Notes: generated by a model from the letters alone, not told the origin. A stretch of DNA of 64,000 nt from Astragalus membranaceus (GCA_039519185.1 CM076846.1:132157027-132221026); one strand, 5' to 3'. Positions 45,625 to 56,920 are shown, numbered from the stretch's first letter. Translations and numbers: made by a program.

Positions 45625-47994
45625 TGTTGCACCCCGAAAAATCCCGGCTTGGGGTTTCTCAATGTACAACGTGGAAAATTTTTGGAGCCGCCACCAATAT
45701 TTTAATTTTAAGACCAAAACATTGAAAAAAGGTCTTTTGGACAAGGCGGATGGTCTTTTGAAAACTAGAGATATAGGTTCGGGGGTCGATTACGTGCGAG
45801 GAAGGTGTTAGCACCGCGCACGTCCTTTCTACCGAAAGGGAACCTCTAATTAAATGTGTGGTTTTAACGTTTGATTTGAAAAATACATAGGTTTGCCTAT
45901 TTATTTCTTGTTTGAAGATGAATGGGAGAACTTAATGAAAATTTTATTTTTGGTGAGAAAGGGGAAAAAAAAAAAAGTTTTTAGAAAAAAGTGCTTGACG
46001 GGACATGGCCCGCTCCTACGTATCTCCCGGTGCGATGGAGAATTCAAAGCTACGTAGTTCTTGGTTCTTTTTTGAAAAGTTTTTGTTTTTTTTATCTTTT
46101 TTAGTGAGTTTTTTGAAATAGGACGAGCATTAGCAAAATGATTAAACTAGCAGAGGCTATGATGAATCACTGCTAAATGCTCAAAAAGAGTTGTACCGCT
46201 AGTCAAACGAACAAAGGTTCTGATGGACTATTGATGACAACTTGTTTTTATTATCTTCTTGAAAGTGATTTTCGAAAGAGATTGATTCGCATGATGATCA
46301 AACTAACAAAGGTTATGATGGATCATCGTTTATTATTTTTAGGAGAAAAGAACATTGCCACTAATAGCCAAACGAACAAAGGCTCTGATGAGCTATTAGC
46401 AACAATGGGTTTGAAAATGATTTTGTTTGTTTTATGAAAATGATTGGTTTAGGGGGATGAAAAGAATTTTTATTTGTTGCGCTTGACGAGAACGTGGCTC
46501 GCTCCTACGTATCCCAAACGGGAATCAAAGCGACGTAGTTCTAATGAAAAATGTTTTTTTGAAAGGGTTTGAAAGGGGAGGTTGAATCATCTGAGACCAT
46601 CTTCCCCACTTAGAAAATGATGCACTAGGCATAAGTGGGAATCATGTGGTTCATCATCAACAAAGACACTACAGCTAAATTAAATCACATAGGGCAATTT
46701 TGGCATGGATCAGAATGATTAAATTTTAACAAATGTAAAGACTGAAATACCTCTGATGAAGACAGATATTACAACTCTGAAGAACGCAAACCCCGACTAA
46801 CCCTTGCAGGAGATCAGCTCAGACGGACCAACGGCGCGAATAGAGCAGAAATGAAGCGTAGAACTCTGATGAAGACAGATATTACAACTTTGAAGAACGC
46901 AAACCCCGACTAACCCTTGCAGGAGATCAGCTCAGACGGACCAACGGCGCGAATAGAGCAGAAATGAAGCGTAGAACTGGAAAATGAGATTTACGAGAGT
47001 TGTCTTCTCAGATCTCGTGAAATGTGTGTGTGCGTTTTCTGATCTTGTAAAATCTCTCCCGTGAAATCTGTCCTCTCCAAATGTGATTTGAGGCTGCCTA
47101 TTTATAGGCTTAGGAAAGCGTAGAATTTTTAAAAACATTTATTTCAAGGATGAATCGATTGTTTGAGCCTTTGGAAATATGTAGGAATCGATTCTTTATG
47201 TTTGGAAATGATAAGAATCGATTATATGGCCTATGGAAAAAGGTAGGAATCGATTTTCAGGACATTTGGAGATCCTGAAAATCGATTATGTGGCCTTTGG
47301 AAACATGTAGGAATCGATTCTTTATTTTTGGAAATGATAAGAATCGATTATATGGCCTATGGAAAAAGGTAGGAATCGATTTTCAGGACATTTGGAGATC
47401 CTGAAAATCGATTTCATAGTCTTTTAAAATTTAAGGAAATCGATTTTTAGCTTTTGCATGAGTATGTGTAGAAATCGATTTCATGCTTTAAACATAGGCA
47501 AGGGAAATCGATTTTCAGGACATCCTAAAAGGTAGGAATCGATTCTTCACTTAGTTAAAACAATTAGGAATCGATTCATGGCCTATGGAAGAGCCTGAAA
47601 ATCGATTTCAAGGCCTATGCAATATACCATAAATCGATTCTTGGCCTTTGGAACAAAATAGAAATCAATTCTTGCTTTCCACAAAATGCTTTTAGGTCTT
47701 TGCCATGCATAAAATATTTTCCAAAGCTTGCCATGCATGCATAACATATTTTTCAAAAACCCTAATTTGATGCATGAGGCCTATTGCAAAAAATTGTTTT
47801 TAGAGACCCTTTTGTGAGAAATGACCAAAATGCCCTTTTTGACCCTAAAAACCCTAATTTCCCAAAAAGTGCATTCTAACCCTAAAAATGATTTCAAAAA
47901 CTTTGGAATGGTTTCTAGGACCCAAAATGCATAATTTATTTTTGTGTGGAAAATTAGGGTTTAGACCTAAGCCGGACAAAATTGGGGTATGACA
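45625..47994 (-). repeat. 5' LTR of the nested Ogre-type element
   Basis: 2370 bp, TATA box 47099-47106, carrying the same ATCGATT cluster and 113-bp duplication as the 3' LTR. Confidence 0.95.
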
Positions 47995-47999
47995 ATGTC

Positions 48000-49133
48000 G
48001 CATTGAAAGCCCAAGTTATAACATTACTAAGGGAGTTCAAAGACTGCTTTGCTTGGGACTACGACGAAATGCCTGGTCTAAGTCGAGAAGTTGTAGAGAT
48101 GCAACTACCAATTCGCCCAGGGAAGAAACCGGTGAAACAAATGCCAAGGAGATTTGCCCCTCAAGTGTTGACGAAGATCAAGGAAGAAATCGAAAGGCTA
48201 TTCAGGAATAAGTTCATCAGAACTGCCAGGTATGTCGAATGGTTAGCTAATATAGTCCCTGTAGTAAAGAAAAATGGCACACTTAGAGTTTGCATATACT
48301 TTAGAGATTTAAATAATGCTACTCCCAAAGATGAATATGCTATGCCTGTGGCAGAAATGCTAGTTGATTCGGCAGCGGGATTTGAATATCTCAGTATGCT
48401 AGATGGTTATTCTGGGTATAATCAAATTTTCATTGCTGAAGAGGATGTAGCGAAAACCGCATTTCGATGCCCAGGGGCGTTAGGTGTTTACGAATGGGTA
48501 GTGATGCCATTTGGTTTAAAAAATGCTGGGGCTACATACCAAAGGGCAATGAATTCTATATTTCATGATTTTATTGACAATTTTATGCAAGTATATATAG
48601 ATGATGTGGTGGTAAAATCTTCCTCAGAAAATGGTCACTTGAACCATCTTCGACAATCTCTTGAAAGAATGAGGAAATATGGATTAAAAATGAATCCACT
48701 AAAATGTGCCTTCTGTGTACGAGCAGGTGATTTCCTGGGTTTCGTAGTGCATAAAAAAGGCATTGAGATCAACCAGAATAAGACTAAAGCTATTATGGAA
48801 ACGAAGGCTCCTTCGAACAAGAAAGAACTTCAGTCATTGCTGGGAAAGATTAATTTCCTTCGAAGATTTATATCAAATCTAAGTGGCAAAACGCAAGCAT
48901 TTTCGCCATTGTTGAGACTGAAGAAAGAAGATGAGTTCAAGTGGGAACAAGTCCATCAAGCAGCTTTTGACGAGATTAAGTCTTATTTAATGAAACCACC
49001 AATTTTATTGCCTGTTATTAGAAATAAAGTGTTGAAATTGTATATAGCAGCTTCTGATAACACAATAGGTAGCATGTTAGCACAAGAGGATGATAATGGT
49101 GTTGAAAGAGCCATTTATTACCTCAGTAATTGA
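48000..49133 (+). pseudogene. Tat reverse transcriptase
   Basis: Reading continues directly from the linker at 33878. Motifs in order: FKDCFAWDYDEMPGL, KQMPRRFAP, the LRVCIYFRDLNNATPKDEYAMP block, MLDGYSGYNQI, AFRCPGALGVYEWVVMPFGLKNAGATYQRAMN, and the catalytic box QVYIDDVVVKS (Y-I-D-D). Then thumb and the start of the first RNase H (LKLYIAASDNTIGSMLAQ). The frame ends at 49133 where RNase H should continue; the continuation is in the frame starting near 49090. All catalytic aspartates are present, but the frame break separates RT from RNase H. Confidence 0.92.
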
Positions 49134-49656
49134 TGCTGAAACAAGGTATAGCCCAATAGAAAAGTTGTGCCTTTGCTTGTATTTATCATGTACTAAGTTA
49201 AAGCAATATATAAAGCCAGCTGATGTTTATGTTTATTCGCATTTTGATGTTATTAAGCATATGTTATCAAAACCAATGTTACATAGTCGAATTGGTAAAT
49301 GGGCTCTAGCTTTATTAGAATATAACTTAACATATCAACCTCTCAAGTCAGTCAAAGGACAAGTGGTCGCCGATTTTATAGTAGACCACTCTGTTGTCGA
49401 AAATATGATAAGTGTTGTAGACACGCGTCCTTGGAAGTTATATTTCGACGGTTCAAGCCATAAAAAGGGAGTTGGGATTGGCATGTTAATTATAACCCCT
49501 AATAATATCCCAACGAAGTATAAGTTTCGAATTCAAGAATCTTGCTCCAATAATGAGGCGGAGTACGAGGCTTTAATTGTAGGCCTTAAAATTTTGCTCG
49601 AATTGGGGGCAGATCATGTCGAAATAAAAGGTGATTCTGAACTGGTTATCAAATAG
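49090..49656 (+). pseudogene. Tat RNase H pair, including the archaeal-type domain
   Basis: The first half completes the ordinary Ty3 RNase H (DAETRYSPIEKLCLCLY, then GKWALALLEYNLTYQPLK and the ADFIVDH linker). The second half is a second RNase H of the archaeal type: WKLYFDGSSHKKGVGIG, NNEAEYEALIVGLKILLELGA, and EIKGDSELVIK, with D, E and D of the active site visible. The dual RNase H arrangement is diagnostic of the Tat lineage. An in-frame TAG at 49654-49656 cuts it off before integrase; the integrase frame is the same one. Confidence 0.9.
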
Positions 49657-49719
49657 TTAACCAAGGAATACAAATGTATTAAAGAACACCTTATAAAGTA
49701 TTATGTTGTTGCCAACACT

Positions 49720-51297
49720 ATGTTACAGAAGTTTACAACTGTACACCTGGAACATTTACCACGGGTTAAAAATCAAGTGGCAAATGAATTGGCACAAATA
49801 GCTTCAGGCTACAAAGTCTCAGCACAAAGCCTAAAAGAGTTGATTGAGATAAAAGACAAACTCGTTTTAGTCGACTCTCTTTCTCATGATACATCTTCAA
49901 CGTTATTGTCAACACCAAAAACTTGGGGGGCAATAAATACAAGTGAAGAGTTTGTCGAAAAACGTCACATTGTCGATGATTTTGACTTAGCGGAAATTTT
50001 TGCTATTGACAATATGATTGATAATGATTGGCGGAAGCCTATTGTAGAGTATTTGCAAAATCCTACAGGAAACACTAATAGAAAAGTAAAATACAGAGCT
50101 TTAAGCTATGTGATAATTGGAAACGAATTGTTCAAGAAAACTCCTGAAGGAGTGTTATTAAAATGCCTAAGCGAGAATGAGGCATATTTAGCAGTTTCTG
50201 ATACGCATAGTGGAGCATGTGGTTCACACCAAGTAGGCCACAAGATGAAATGGTTATTGTTTCGACAAGGAATGTATTGGCCAACTATGTTGAAAGATTG
50301 CATAGAGTTTGCCAAAGGATGCCAAGAATGCCAAAAACATGCTGGGGTACAACGTGTGCCTGCAAATGAGTTACATTCCATAATTAAGCCTTGGCCATTT
50401 AGAGGTTGGGCTCTAGATGTGATTGGAGAGATAAAACCAACTTCGTCAAAAGGCCATAGATTCATCCTTGTAGGGATTGATTACTTTACCAAATGGGTTG
50501 AAGCAATACCTTTAGCCAATGTTGATCAAGAGGCGGTCATAAAGTTTATTCAGAATCATATCATTTACAGATATGGAATTCCAGAAACCATTACGACAGA
50601 TCAGGGTACTGTTTTTACTGGTCGAAAAATGGTAGAATTTGCTGCTGAAATGGGTTTTAAGTTATTAACTTCGACACCGTATTATGCACAAGCCAATGGT
50701 CAAGTAGAGGCTGCCAATAAAATCATTATTAATTTGATTAAAAAACATGTTGGGCAAAAACCCAAAAATTGGCATAATACTCTTGATCAAATATTGTGGG
50801 CTTGTCGAACCTCACCTAAAGAATCTACCAATACTACTCCTTACAGGCTAACATTTGGACATGACGCGGTGTTACCTGTCGAAATTTGTTTACAATCGAC
50901 AAAAATTCAGAGGCAATGGGAAATTCCTTTTGAACATTATTGGAATATGATGCTCGATGAATTGGTCGATTTAGACGAAGAAAGGTTGTTAGCCTTAGAA
51001 ATACTTATTCGTCAGAATGAAAGAGTAGCTAGAGCTTATAACAAAAAGGTTAAGTTGAAAACCTTTGAAGAAGGAGAGTTAGTGTGGAAAACCTTGTTGC
51101 CTATGGACAAAAAAGATAGAATCTTAGGTAAATGGTCATCAGGGTGGGAAGGCCCATTTCGCATTTTGCAATGTTTTTCGAACGGTGCTTATGAAGTCGA
51201 AGAGTTAAGTGCTGATAATCGAATTTTGCGTATAAATGGCAAGTATTTAAAAAGATATAAGCCAATGTTGCAAGAAATTAAAATAAAGCAAAATTAA
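49720..51297 (+). CDS. Tat integrase, open frame
   Basis: The open frame of 525 residues begins inside the RNase H-integrase linker (FTTVHLEHLPRVKNQVANELAQIA). It then has the H2C2 zinc finger (HSGACGSHQVGHK ... CQECQKHA) and the DDE core: ALDVIGEIKP (first D), TTDQGTVFTG (second D) and ANGQVEAANK (E). The C-terminal part has the GPF-type region (KWSSGWEGPFRILQ) and ends KRYKPMLQEIK. Integrase inserts the cDNA. All catalytic residues are present. As part of a polyprotein it would need the upstream TAG at 49654 to be absent, so in practice it is probably not produced. Confidence 0.88.
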   Translation: MLQKFTTVHLEHLPRVKNQVANELAQIASGYKVSAQSLKELIEIKDKLVLVDSLSHDTSSTLLSTPKTWGAINTSEEFVEKRHIVDDFDLAEIFAIDNMIDNDWRKPIVEYLQNPTGNTNRKVKYRALSYVIIGNELFKKTPEGVLLKCLSENEAYLAVSDTHSGACGSHQVGHKMKWLLFRQGMYWPTMLKDCIEFAKGCQECQKHAGVQRVPANELHSIIKPWPFRGWALDVIGEIKPTSSKGHRFILVGIDYFTKWVEAIPLANVDQEAVIKFIQNHIIYRYGIPETITTDQGTVFTGRKMVEFAAEMGFKLLTSTPYYAQANGQVEAANKIIINLIKKHVGQKPKNWHNTLDQILWACRTSPKESTNTTPYRLTFGHDAVLPVEICLQSTKIQRQWEIPFEHYWNMMLDELVDLDEERLLALEILIRQNERVARAYNKKVKLKTFEEGELVWKTLLPMDKKDRILGKWSSGWEGPFRILQCFSNGAYEVEELSADNRILRINGKYLKRYKPMLQEIKIKQN

Positions 51298-51361
51298 GAG
51301 AATGAGAAGATATAAACATGGCACTCATGCCAAGAAAGATTGTCAGAATACAGATGGAAAG

Positions 51362-54300
51362 TTAAATTACAAAAGAAGCTTTAAGCCTCTCAAAGGCTGT
51401 TCTGGCATGCCTCAATCTGGTATCTAAAAGGGTTTCTTCTTCAGTTAGCCTCTTAACCGCTTCGTCATGTTTCTGAACCTTCTCCAGGTGTTCGATAGCC
51501 AAGGTTGCCTCAGTGCGAAGTGCGTTCTCTACAGAAATTGAAGACTTCTGTTGAACAGAGATTTTCTTCTTTTCTTCCGCTTCAATCTTCGATTGCAACT
51601 CCTTGATTTGGGCCTGGTATGTCGAAATGTTTGCATCACAGTCTTCTATTTCCTTGGAATTAGTTGCTGCTTGAATTTCCAAGGCTGAAATCTTGCTTTC
51701 TGAGGCTTTGACGGCGACACTTTCTTCTGTCAGAAGTTCAAGCTCGCGCTCTTTGCTCACAATAGTACTCTTCTTTTTCTGAATTTCTCTGGAAATGTGC
51801 TCTAGTAAAGGCTCAAATTCAACAATAAAGCATAAAAGAGAGTCACTGGAGCCAGAGTTGTTAAGTTTATTGAGCAAAGACTTGAGTTTGTAATAGAGCA
51901 TATGATTTGTTTCGATAGCCTTGAATAGATCTATCTCAAAGAGGGTTGTTTGAAGTTCTCGAATCTGGTCTTCTTTAGGACCTTCAGAGGAATTGCCAAT
52001 AGAAGCAGTCGAGGCACTTGGCTTACTTTCTGTCGAAGATAAACCACTCACCATTCGTTTGAAAGCCTCAAGAGGATCTTTGCGTTTTAGGTCCAAAAAT
52101 TCTTGTTCTTGAAGGCTAAGAGCGGTGTCGTGTGTTGAGGGCACAGAGCGAGGAGAATTGGCTATCTCAAGAGATTCACTCCTTTCATTGTTACCGTCGT
52201 CTTCACTTTCCTCTTCGTAGTACCTTTGCTCTTCCATGTTTGGAGAAGAAGATATACTGATCTCAGCTCCAATGTGGCCAACATCAGGACTTTCATCAAC
52301 GTCCATAGCAGCAGGTTGTGGGCCATGAGCAGGAATTTCCTTGGCAGTTTCAGCAAGAATAGTCTTTTCAGCCAACAATGTATCTTCGACAACAGGTGTA
52401 TGTTGATGCAAATCTTTTTCTTCGACACCTTCTCTAGAAACATTTATTTTTGAAGGGGAATGGGTGGAGGAAGGCGTAGCCTGTTTTGTTGGGACTTCAG
52501 TTTCCTAAAAAATGAAGTAAAGTGAGTATTATCACATAAACAAAGTTTTCGGGTTTTCGAAAAACATAGGCTTCAATTGATCACCTTAGCTATGATATTC
52601 TCAACTAAAGAGTGTGCACTCTGGGTTTTCTTGATAAGCCTTTTCGGAACTTTTTCTTCTTGCTGTTGTCTTTCGACAGAAGTTTGTTGGGAAACAGTTT
52701 TAGAGGCATCTTGAGAATGTTTTGTCTTTCTCTCTCTTTCTGTTTCAGGAACTTGAACCTTGATGGGTTTAGTCCTGAGCAGTGGTGTCTCATCAGACTG
52801 AAAATACAACAATCATATAAGCATGAATAAGAAAAAGAAAACAAATATAAATAGGCAAAGTTTTGAGAACTTCGACCTCTGAATCGCTCACGACTCTTGG
52901 TTTAACATTTCTTGTTTTCTTTGGATTGGATGTTAAAGAGCTACTTGTTCTTTTTCGACTCTGCAAAGCGGATGACTAATTAGTCGAAGAGTATAAGAAG
53001 ATGACATAACAAGTAAAGATAAGTACTCACTTTTTGTTTTTCTTCTTGAAGAGGTTGTTTTCTTATTGACGAAGCCTCAACATCTTTTTTCTTCGTCTTT
53101 GTTGCTGCGCCATCTGTCGAAGATGATGTGATAGGAATGGCTACAAATATTCGACAAACAAGTGTTAATACGAAATACATAAAAAAGGAAATTTATTTTT
53201 CCTAAGAAGTCTTGTGAATCACCTTCTCTAATGGAGGACAAGATTCGAATATGTTGAATATCTAAATGAAGATGACCCTCAAAAGTGTATATGTCCTGCT
53301 TAGTCGAAACTACTTTCTCAGCTGTTTTGTTCGAAAAATCAAATAGTGCCTTAGTCGAACCACATACGAACCATTCTGGAATGGGTGACCAAAATGCCAG
53401 AGCCAGTTCACTGGTTGGTAAAGGTGGAAATCTAATTTTGTTTTGTGTTAAAGCAAAAAAATATTTGTCGGGTACATAAGGTGGAAAAATCATAGTCGGG
53501 ATTTTATCAAGAATTTTTTGTTTAAAAACTTTTGCAGCTTGAGAAACAGTTCGACGAAGATTAGTCGGATCATATACAGTTTCGAAATATTGTTGAAATG
53601 CTCGAATTTCTCGAATATGTATACCTTTCGACTTGGTCTTCTTTTTCTGCGAAGAAGGAAAAGCAGATATTAGTTTAACCAATAGACTAGCCTCTTCGAC
53701 ACCAGTGAATTTCCTGGTGATATACTCTGTCCACCACTGAGAAAATTTGTGGGTACAAGAGAAAGTTGGTTCAAAAGGGAGGGGAGTAAGACGAAAAGAA
53801 TCAGCAGGAAAGTCATTGAGACGATTTATCCATTCTTCTTCATTCTCAGGAACTAACAGTTCCCTTTTAGACCGGAAAAAAGGGCTGGGTCGAAGTTGAC
53901 ACAACCCAAATTGCTGTGCATATAAACTTGGATGATATGAGAATAAACCAAATTGGTTTGATGACTTCCCAGGAGAAATTCGAGACGACAGCAATTGAGG
54001 AGTTAAAAATGCTTTCCAAATTTGATTGGTTTCTTGTTCCTCATCAGGGTTGTCAGCAGGGAATTCCCTAGTGAACCAATGTGGTCCATAATTTCTTCCA
54101 GCAAAAGGGGCCATAGAAGGAGAAAATTCTGTACAATTCAGAAACATGTTGAAAGCTTGTGAAAAGAGATCTTCGACAGATACTCCTATTTGTTTAGGTT
54201 TCAACAAAGCAAGTCGCACGCCTTCGACCCCTCTGTTAGAAATTACGTCAAGATACTCATCAGGAGTATACATTATCAATTTCGAATTGAAAGTGGCAAG

Positions 54301-55209
54301 AAGCCACAATTGAAACAGCCAAATTGGTCCAGAGACCAAATATTTCCCTTCTGGTTTGAGTCCTTTCAAATCAAGAGCCCCTTGTTTCAAGTTGTCGAAA
54401 AGAGACCCTAAAATAAGGGTAGCCAAGTTGATCTTTCGACGTTGATGTAATTGAATGGCTAGGGGGATATACATCTTAGCCACTTGAAGTGACGAAGAAC
54501 AGAAGACATAAAAGGATAACCAGAAAGTGAGAAAAGCAATATGTTCTTCATCAGAAACATCCCTCGACCCAGTAATGTGTTTCTCTTCAATATAACCTTT
54601 AAAGCTAGCCTTTTTGAAGTCAAAATCGAAGTCCGTTTGAGTAGCAGGGTCGATAATTTCCCCTAAGGGCTTTAAACCTGTTATAGCTGCCACATCAAAC
54701 AGAATAGGGGCAAGCATGCCACACTTTAAATGAAGGCTGTTGGTAGTGATATCCCAAATATGTAGAGCAGAAAGGAGCATTGGGCATTGATACTTAGGCC
54801 CATACCTTGAGATTTGGATCAGGTCGAAAATTCCCTGACTCTTCCAGATATCTCCTTTCTTCGACTCAATTTTGTTGAGCCAGTCGATGTAAGGCATGTT
54901 TTTCTCAGTTGGTGGCGAAGATCGAAAAACCCTATTCGGGTTACTCATAAAATCCATCACGTATGGACCTTCGCTGAAAATCCTAGGGCTGAGTCTATGG
55001 TAGCTAGGGAAAATGTCCCTAATCCTAGAGGAATCATCATCAGCGAGAGGGAGAGGGCCTAAAAATGCATGCTTTGAAGGTTTAGAGAAGGGGATAAGTA
55101 CCTGAGACCGGTAAATTTGTGTTTCCTCCAAAGTAAGAGCAGGTTCAGAAACAAGGGTTTTCTTCCCAAGAGTTACAGCAGGAGATTTTATGGTAGAAGA
55201 AGATGCCAT
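51362..55209 (-). CDS. Antisense five-exon plant mobile domain (PMD) gene inside the Tat element
   Basis: Exons on the minus strand: 55209-53223, 53140-53031, 52960-52877, 52797-52585, 52504-51362. Introns are all GT-AG (82, 70, 79 and 80 bases); the first is phase 1, the others phase 0. The joined frame is about 1178 residues without a stop. I chose the ATG at 55209 (MASSSTIKSP) because it follows the predicted TATA box by about 175 bases; the frame opens further upstream. Exon 1 carries the PMD/aminotransferase-like domain: IFDLIQISRYGPKYQCPMLLSAL, WDITTNSLHLKCGMLAPILFDVAAITGL, HIAFLTFWLSFYVFC, LATLILGSLFDNL, GPIWLFQLWLLATFN. Exons 2-4 encode a basic, serine- and glutamine-rich linker (KTKKKDVEASS; SRKRTSSS). 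Exon 5 ends in a long coiled coil (KERELELLTEES to LRHARTAFERLKA). PMD proteins such as MAIN and MAIL1 act in silencing and genome stability, and PMDs are also found in transposons. Role here unknown. Confidence 0.85.
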
Positions 55210-55382
55210 CGTTAGAAACTGGAAGCTAGTGAAGAAATAGAAGTGCTTAGTAGTGTCTGCTTTGCTTCGTGAGGTGAATAAGGAGAAGGAAATGCAGTAA
55301 TCAGAAGAAGCTTTAATGGAGTTGTTCGCAGAGAAGAAGAAGAGAAAGTTCTGGAAAAAAGAAATGAAAGGGTTCAACTTCC

Positions 55383-55486
55383 TTTTTATAGCCGTGTTAC
55401 CACGTTCAAAAAAAAAATTGGTAATCGTGGCTTTAGTGGGAAACGTGAGATTGTGGAAAATCTAGACAGTTAACTGTGCACACGTG
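55383..55486 (-). promoter_or_regulatory. Predicted promoter of the antisense PMD gene
   Basis: On the minus strand a G-box CACGTG (55486-55481, within CCACGTG) lies about 90 bases upstream of TATAAAAA (55390-55383). Transcription would start near 55355, giving a 5' leader of about 145 bases. Both lie between the gene and the 3' LTR, inside the element but outside the LTR. Confidence 0.55.
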
Positions 55487-55655
55487 GCGCACTCTCGTTG
55501 GAAGAAGGCGCCAGCAAACTCTGTTTTAGCTCAGAAACGTCCCCTCATATTCTGAAAAAAGATATGAAATGATAGCATAAGATTTCATGGGATAGTCGAA
55601 AGAAGTTTCAAAAAGTCGTTTTCTATTTTCATTCAAGAATTCAGTCGAAAACGTC

Positions 55656-55671
55656 TTTTTGGGGGGCAATT
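55656..55671 (+). other. Polypurine-type tract of the Tat element
   Basis: TTTTTGGGGGGCAATT immediately before the 3' LTR. A G-run followed by CAATT is the expected plus-strand primer region. Confidence 0.7.
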
Positions 55672-56605
55672 TGTTAACCTACATTTTCGACAAGATCAAT
55701 TAAATGCAGTCAATATTGATGGCTTGTCATTAATAAAGAAGAGATGCTAACATTTGGTATTGAGAAGTTTGTTGTAAAGAGTAATTTAGACTATGTCTAA
55801 GGTTTAATGAAATCAAGAGTTTCCAGACAAAGATTTCGACAAGAAAGACGTCAAAAGTGTAGTCGAAGGCAAGACAGTGTTTCTGTCGAAAGTGCGGACC
55901 ATTTACATGTTAACAAGGTTTGACTAGCTGCAGTCAGGAAGAAGAGTCGATATTTCGACAGCAAGAAGCGGTATACAGGGAGAATCAGCATAACACGTAA
56001 CTTAGCAAAAATTGTAAAGTTGAAGTTGGCAGTTTCGACAGGAGGTTGAGCAACATTCAGATAACAGGTTAAATCAAAGATCGCTGGTAGAAAAAGATAA
56101 CAATGCTGTGGTCGAAAGATGGAGCAGTTATCTAAATAAGTGCTGTGGTCGAAAGACGGAGCGGTTATCTAAATTTTATCTAGTCGAAATGGCAGTTGTA
56201 ACCGCTGAGCAGTTATTGTTTTTTTTTTCTTTTATTATAAATAGAAGTTTCTCGTAGAGAGAAAGGGGGTCACAAATCATTACGCAAGTTACAGAATTCT
56301 GAAACTCTAACTTCCAAGCCAAAGCGAAAAACGAGTAGAAGAATCATTGTTCATTGTATGTGATTGTGCACCGTTTCTTCTTTATTATTCTTCAACTCAA
56401 TTCGAATTTGTTTACATCTTTGCGAATCATTTACTGCTTCTTTTATTTTAATTCTGTTTTTATGGTAAACTGTCCCCATTTCTTTAAATTTCTTCTAATC
56501 AAAAACACTGGTGTTCAAAGGCAATTGCACAGAGATTTTTTTAGTTTGATCTCACAAACATTCCTCATAAAACTAGTGATTGTTTGCTAAAAGCACCAGC
56601 AAACA
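55672..56605 (+). repeat. 3' LTR of the Tat element
   Basis: 934 bp; differs from the 5' LTR by about a dozen substitutions (for example AGTCGAAGGC versus AGTCGAAGAC, and GGTCGAAAG versus GGTTTTAAG) and one T in a poly-T run. TATA box 56236-56243. Confidence 0.93.
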
Positions 56606-56920
56606 GCTATATATTAAGAATGGAAACAATAGAATTAGAGTTAGTAATTAAACTTATATCAATATTTTGATGTTTTTATATTTGAATAAGAAATACTATT
56701 GGTGGATTTGAGAGTATATATAAAGAATTATATGGATTCGAATGAGTAAATGTGCGGGTAAAACATATATGTGTGCCATTGTTACTATCTTCCAATACTA
56801 TGTGATGTATGATTATGAGTTGATATCCTTGTGATGAGCTACCTAGCCTGTAACAGGTGAGAATGGTGCTCAGGTGATACTGTGACTACATTATGATTGT
56901 GTTTGTGATATGTGGTTGTG

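Larger units (their letters stand above)
33879..47994 (-). mobile_element. Nested Ogre-type Ty3 retrotransposon lacking RT, RNase H and integrase
   Basis: Target duplication ATGTC at 33874-33878 and 47995-47999. LTRs are 45625-47994 (5') and 33879-36250 (3'), starting TGTCATACCCC and ending GCAACA in element orientation. Primer site at 45605-45622 matches tRNA-Arg. Order: ORF1 (44441-42364), gag-protease (41978-38568), a stub of the region preceding RT (38420-38103), then tandem repeats and polypurine tract. ORF1 upstream of gag and the arginine primer are Ogre traits. Total 14,116 bp. The LTRs show about four substitutions plus a poly-A length change in 2.37 kb, so insertion is very recent although the element cannot make its own polymerase. 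Confidence 0.93.
28780..56605 (+). mobile_element. Complete Tat-lineage Ty3 retrotransposon with antisense PMD gene
   Basis: Target duplication GCTAT at 28775-28779 and 56606-56610; LTRs 28780-29712 and 55672-56605; primer site 29716; polypurine tract before 55672. Sense order: gag, protease, RT, RNase H, archaeal-type RNase H, integrase. The second RNase H and the ORFs beyond integrase place it in the Tat lineage. On the opposite strand between integrase and the 3' LTR is a five-exon gene. A second retrotransposon (33879-47994) is inserted between protease and RT; without it the element is about 13.7 kb. The LTRs differ by about a dozen substitutions and one poly-T length change in 933 bases (about 1.3 percent). 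The sense frame is broken several times. Confidence 0.93.
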
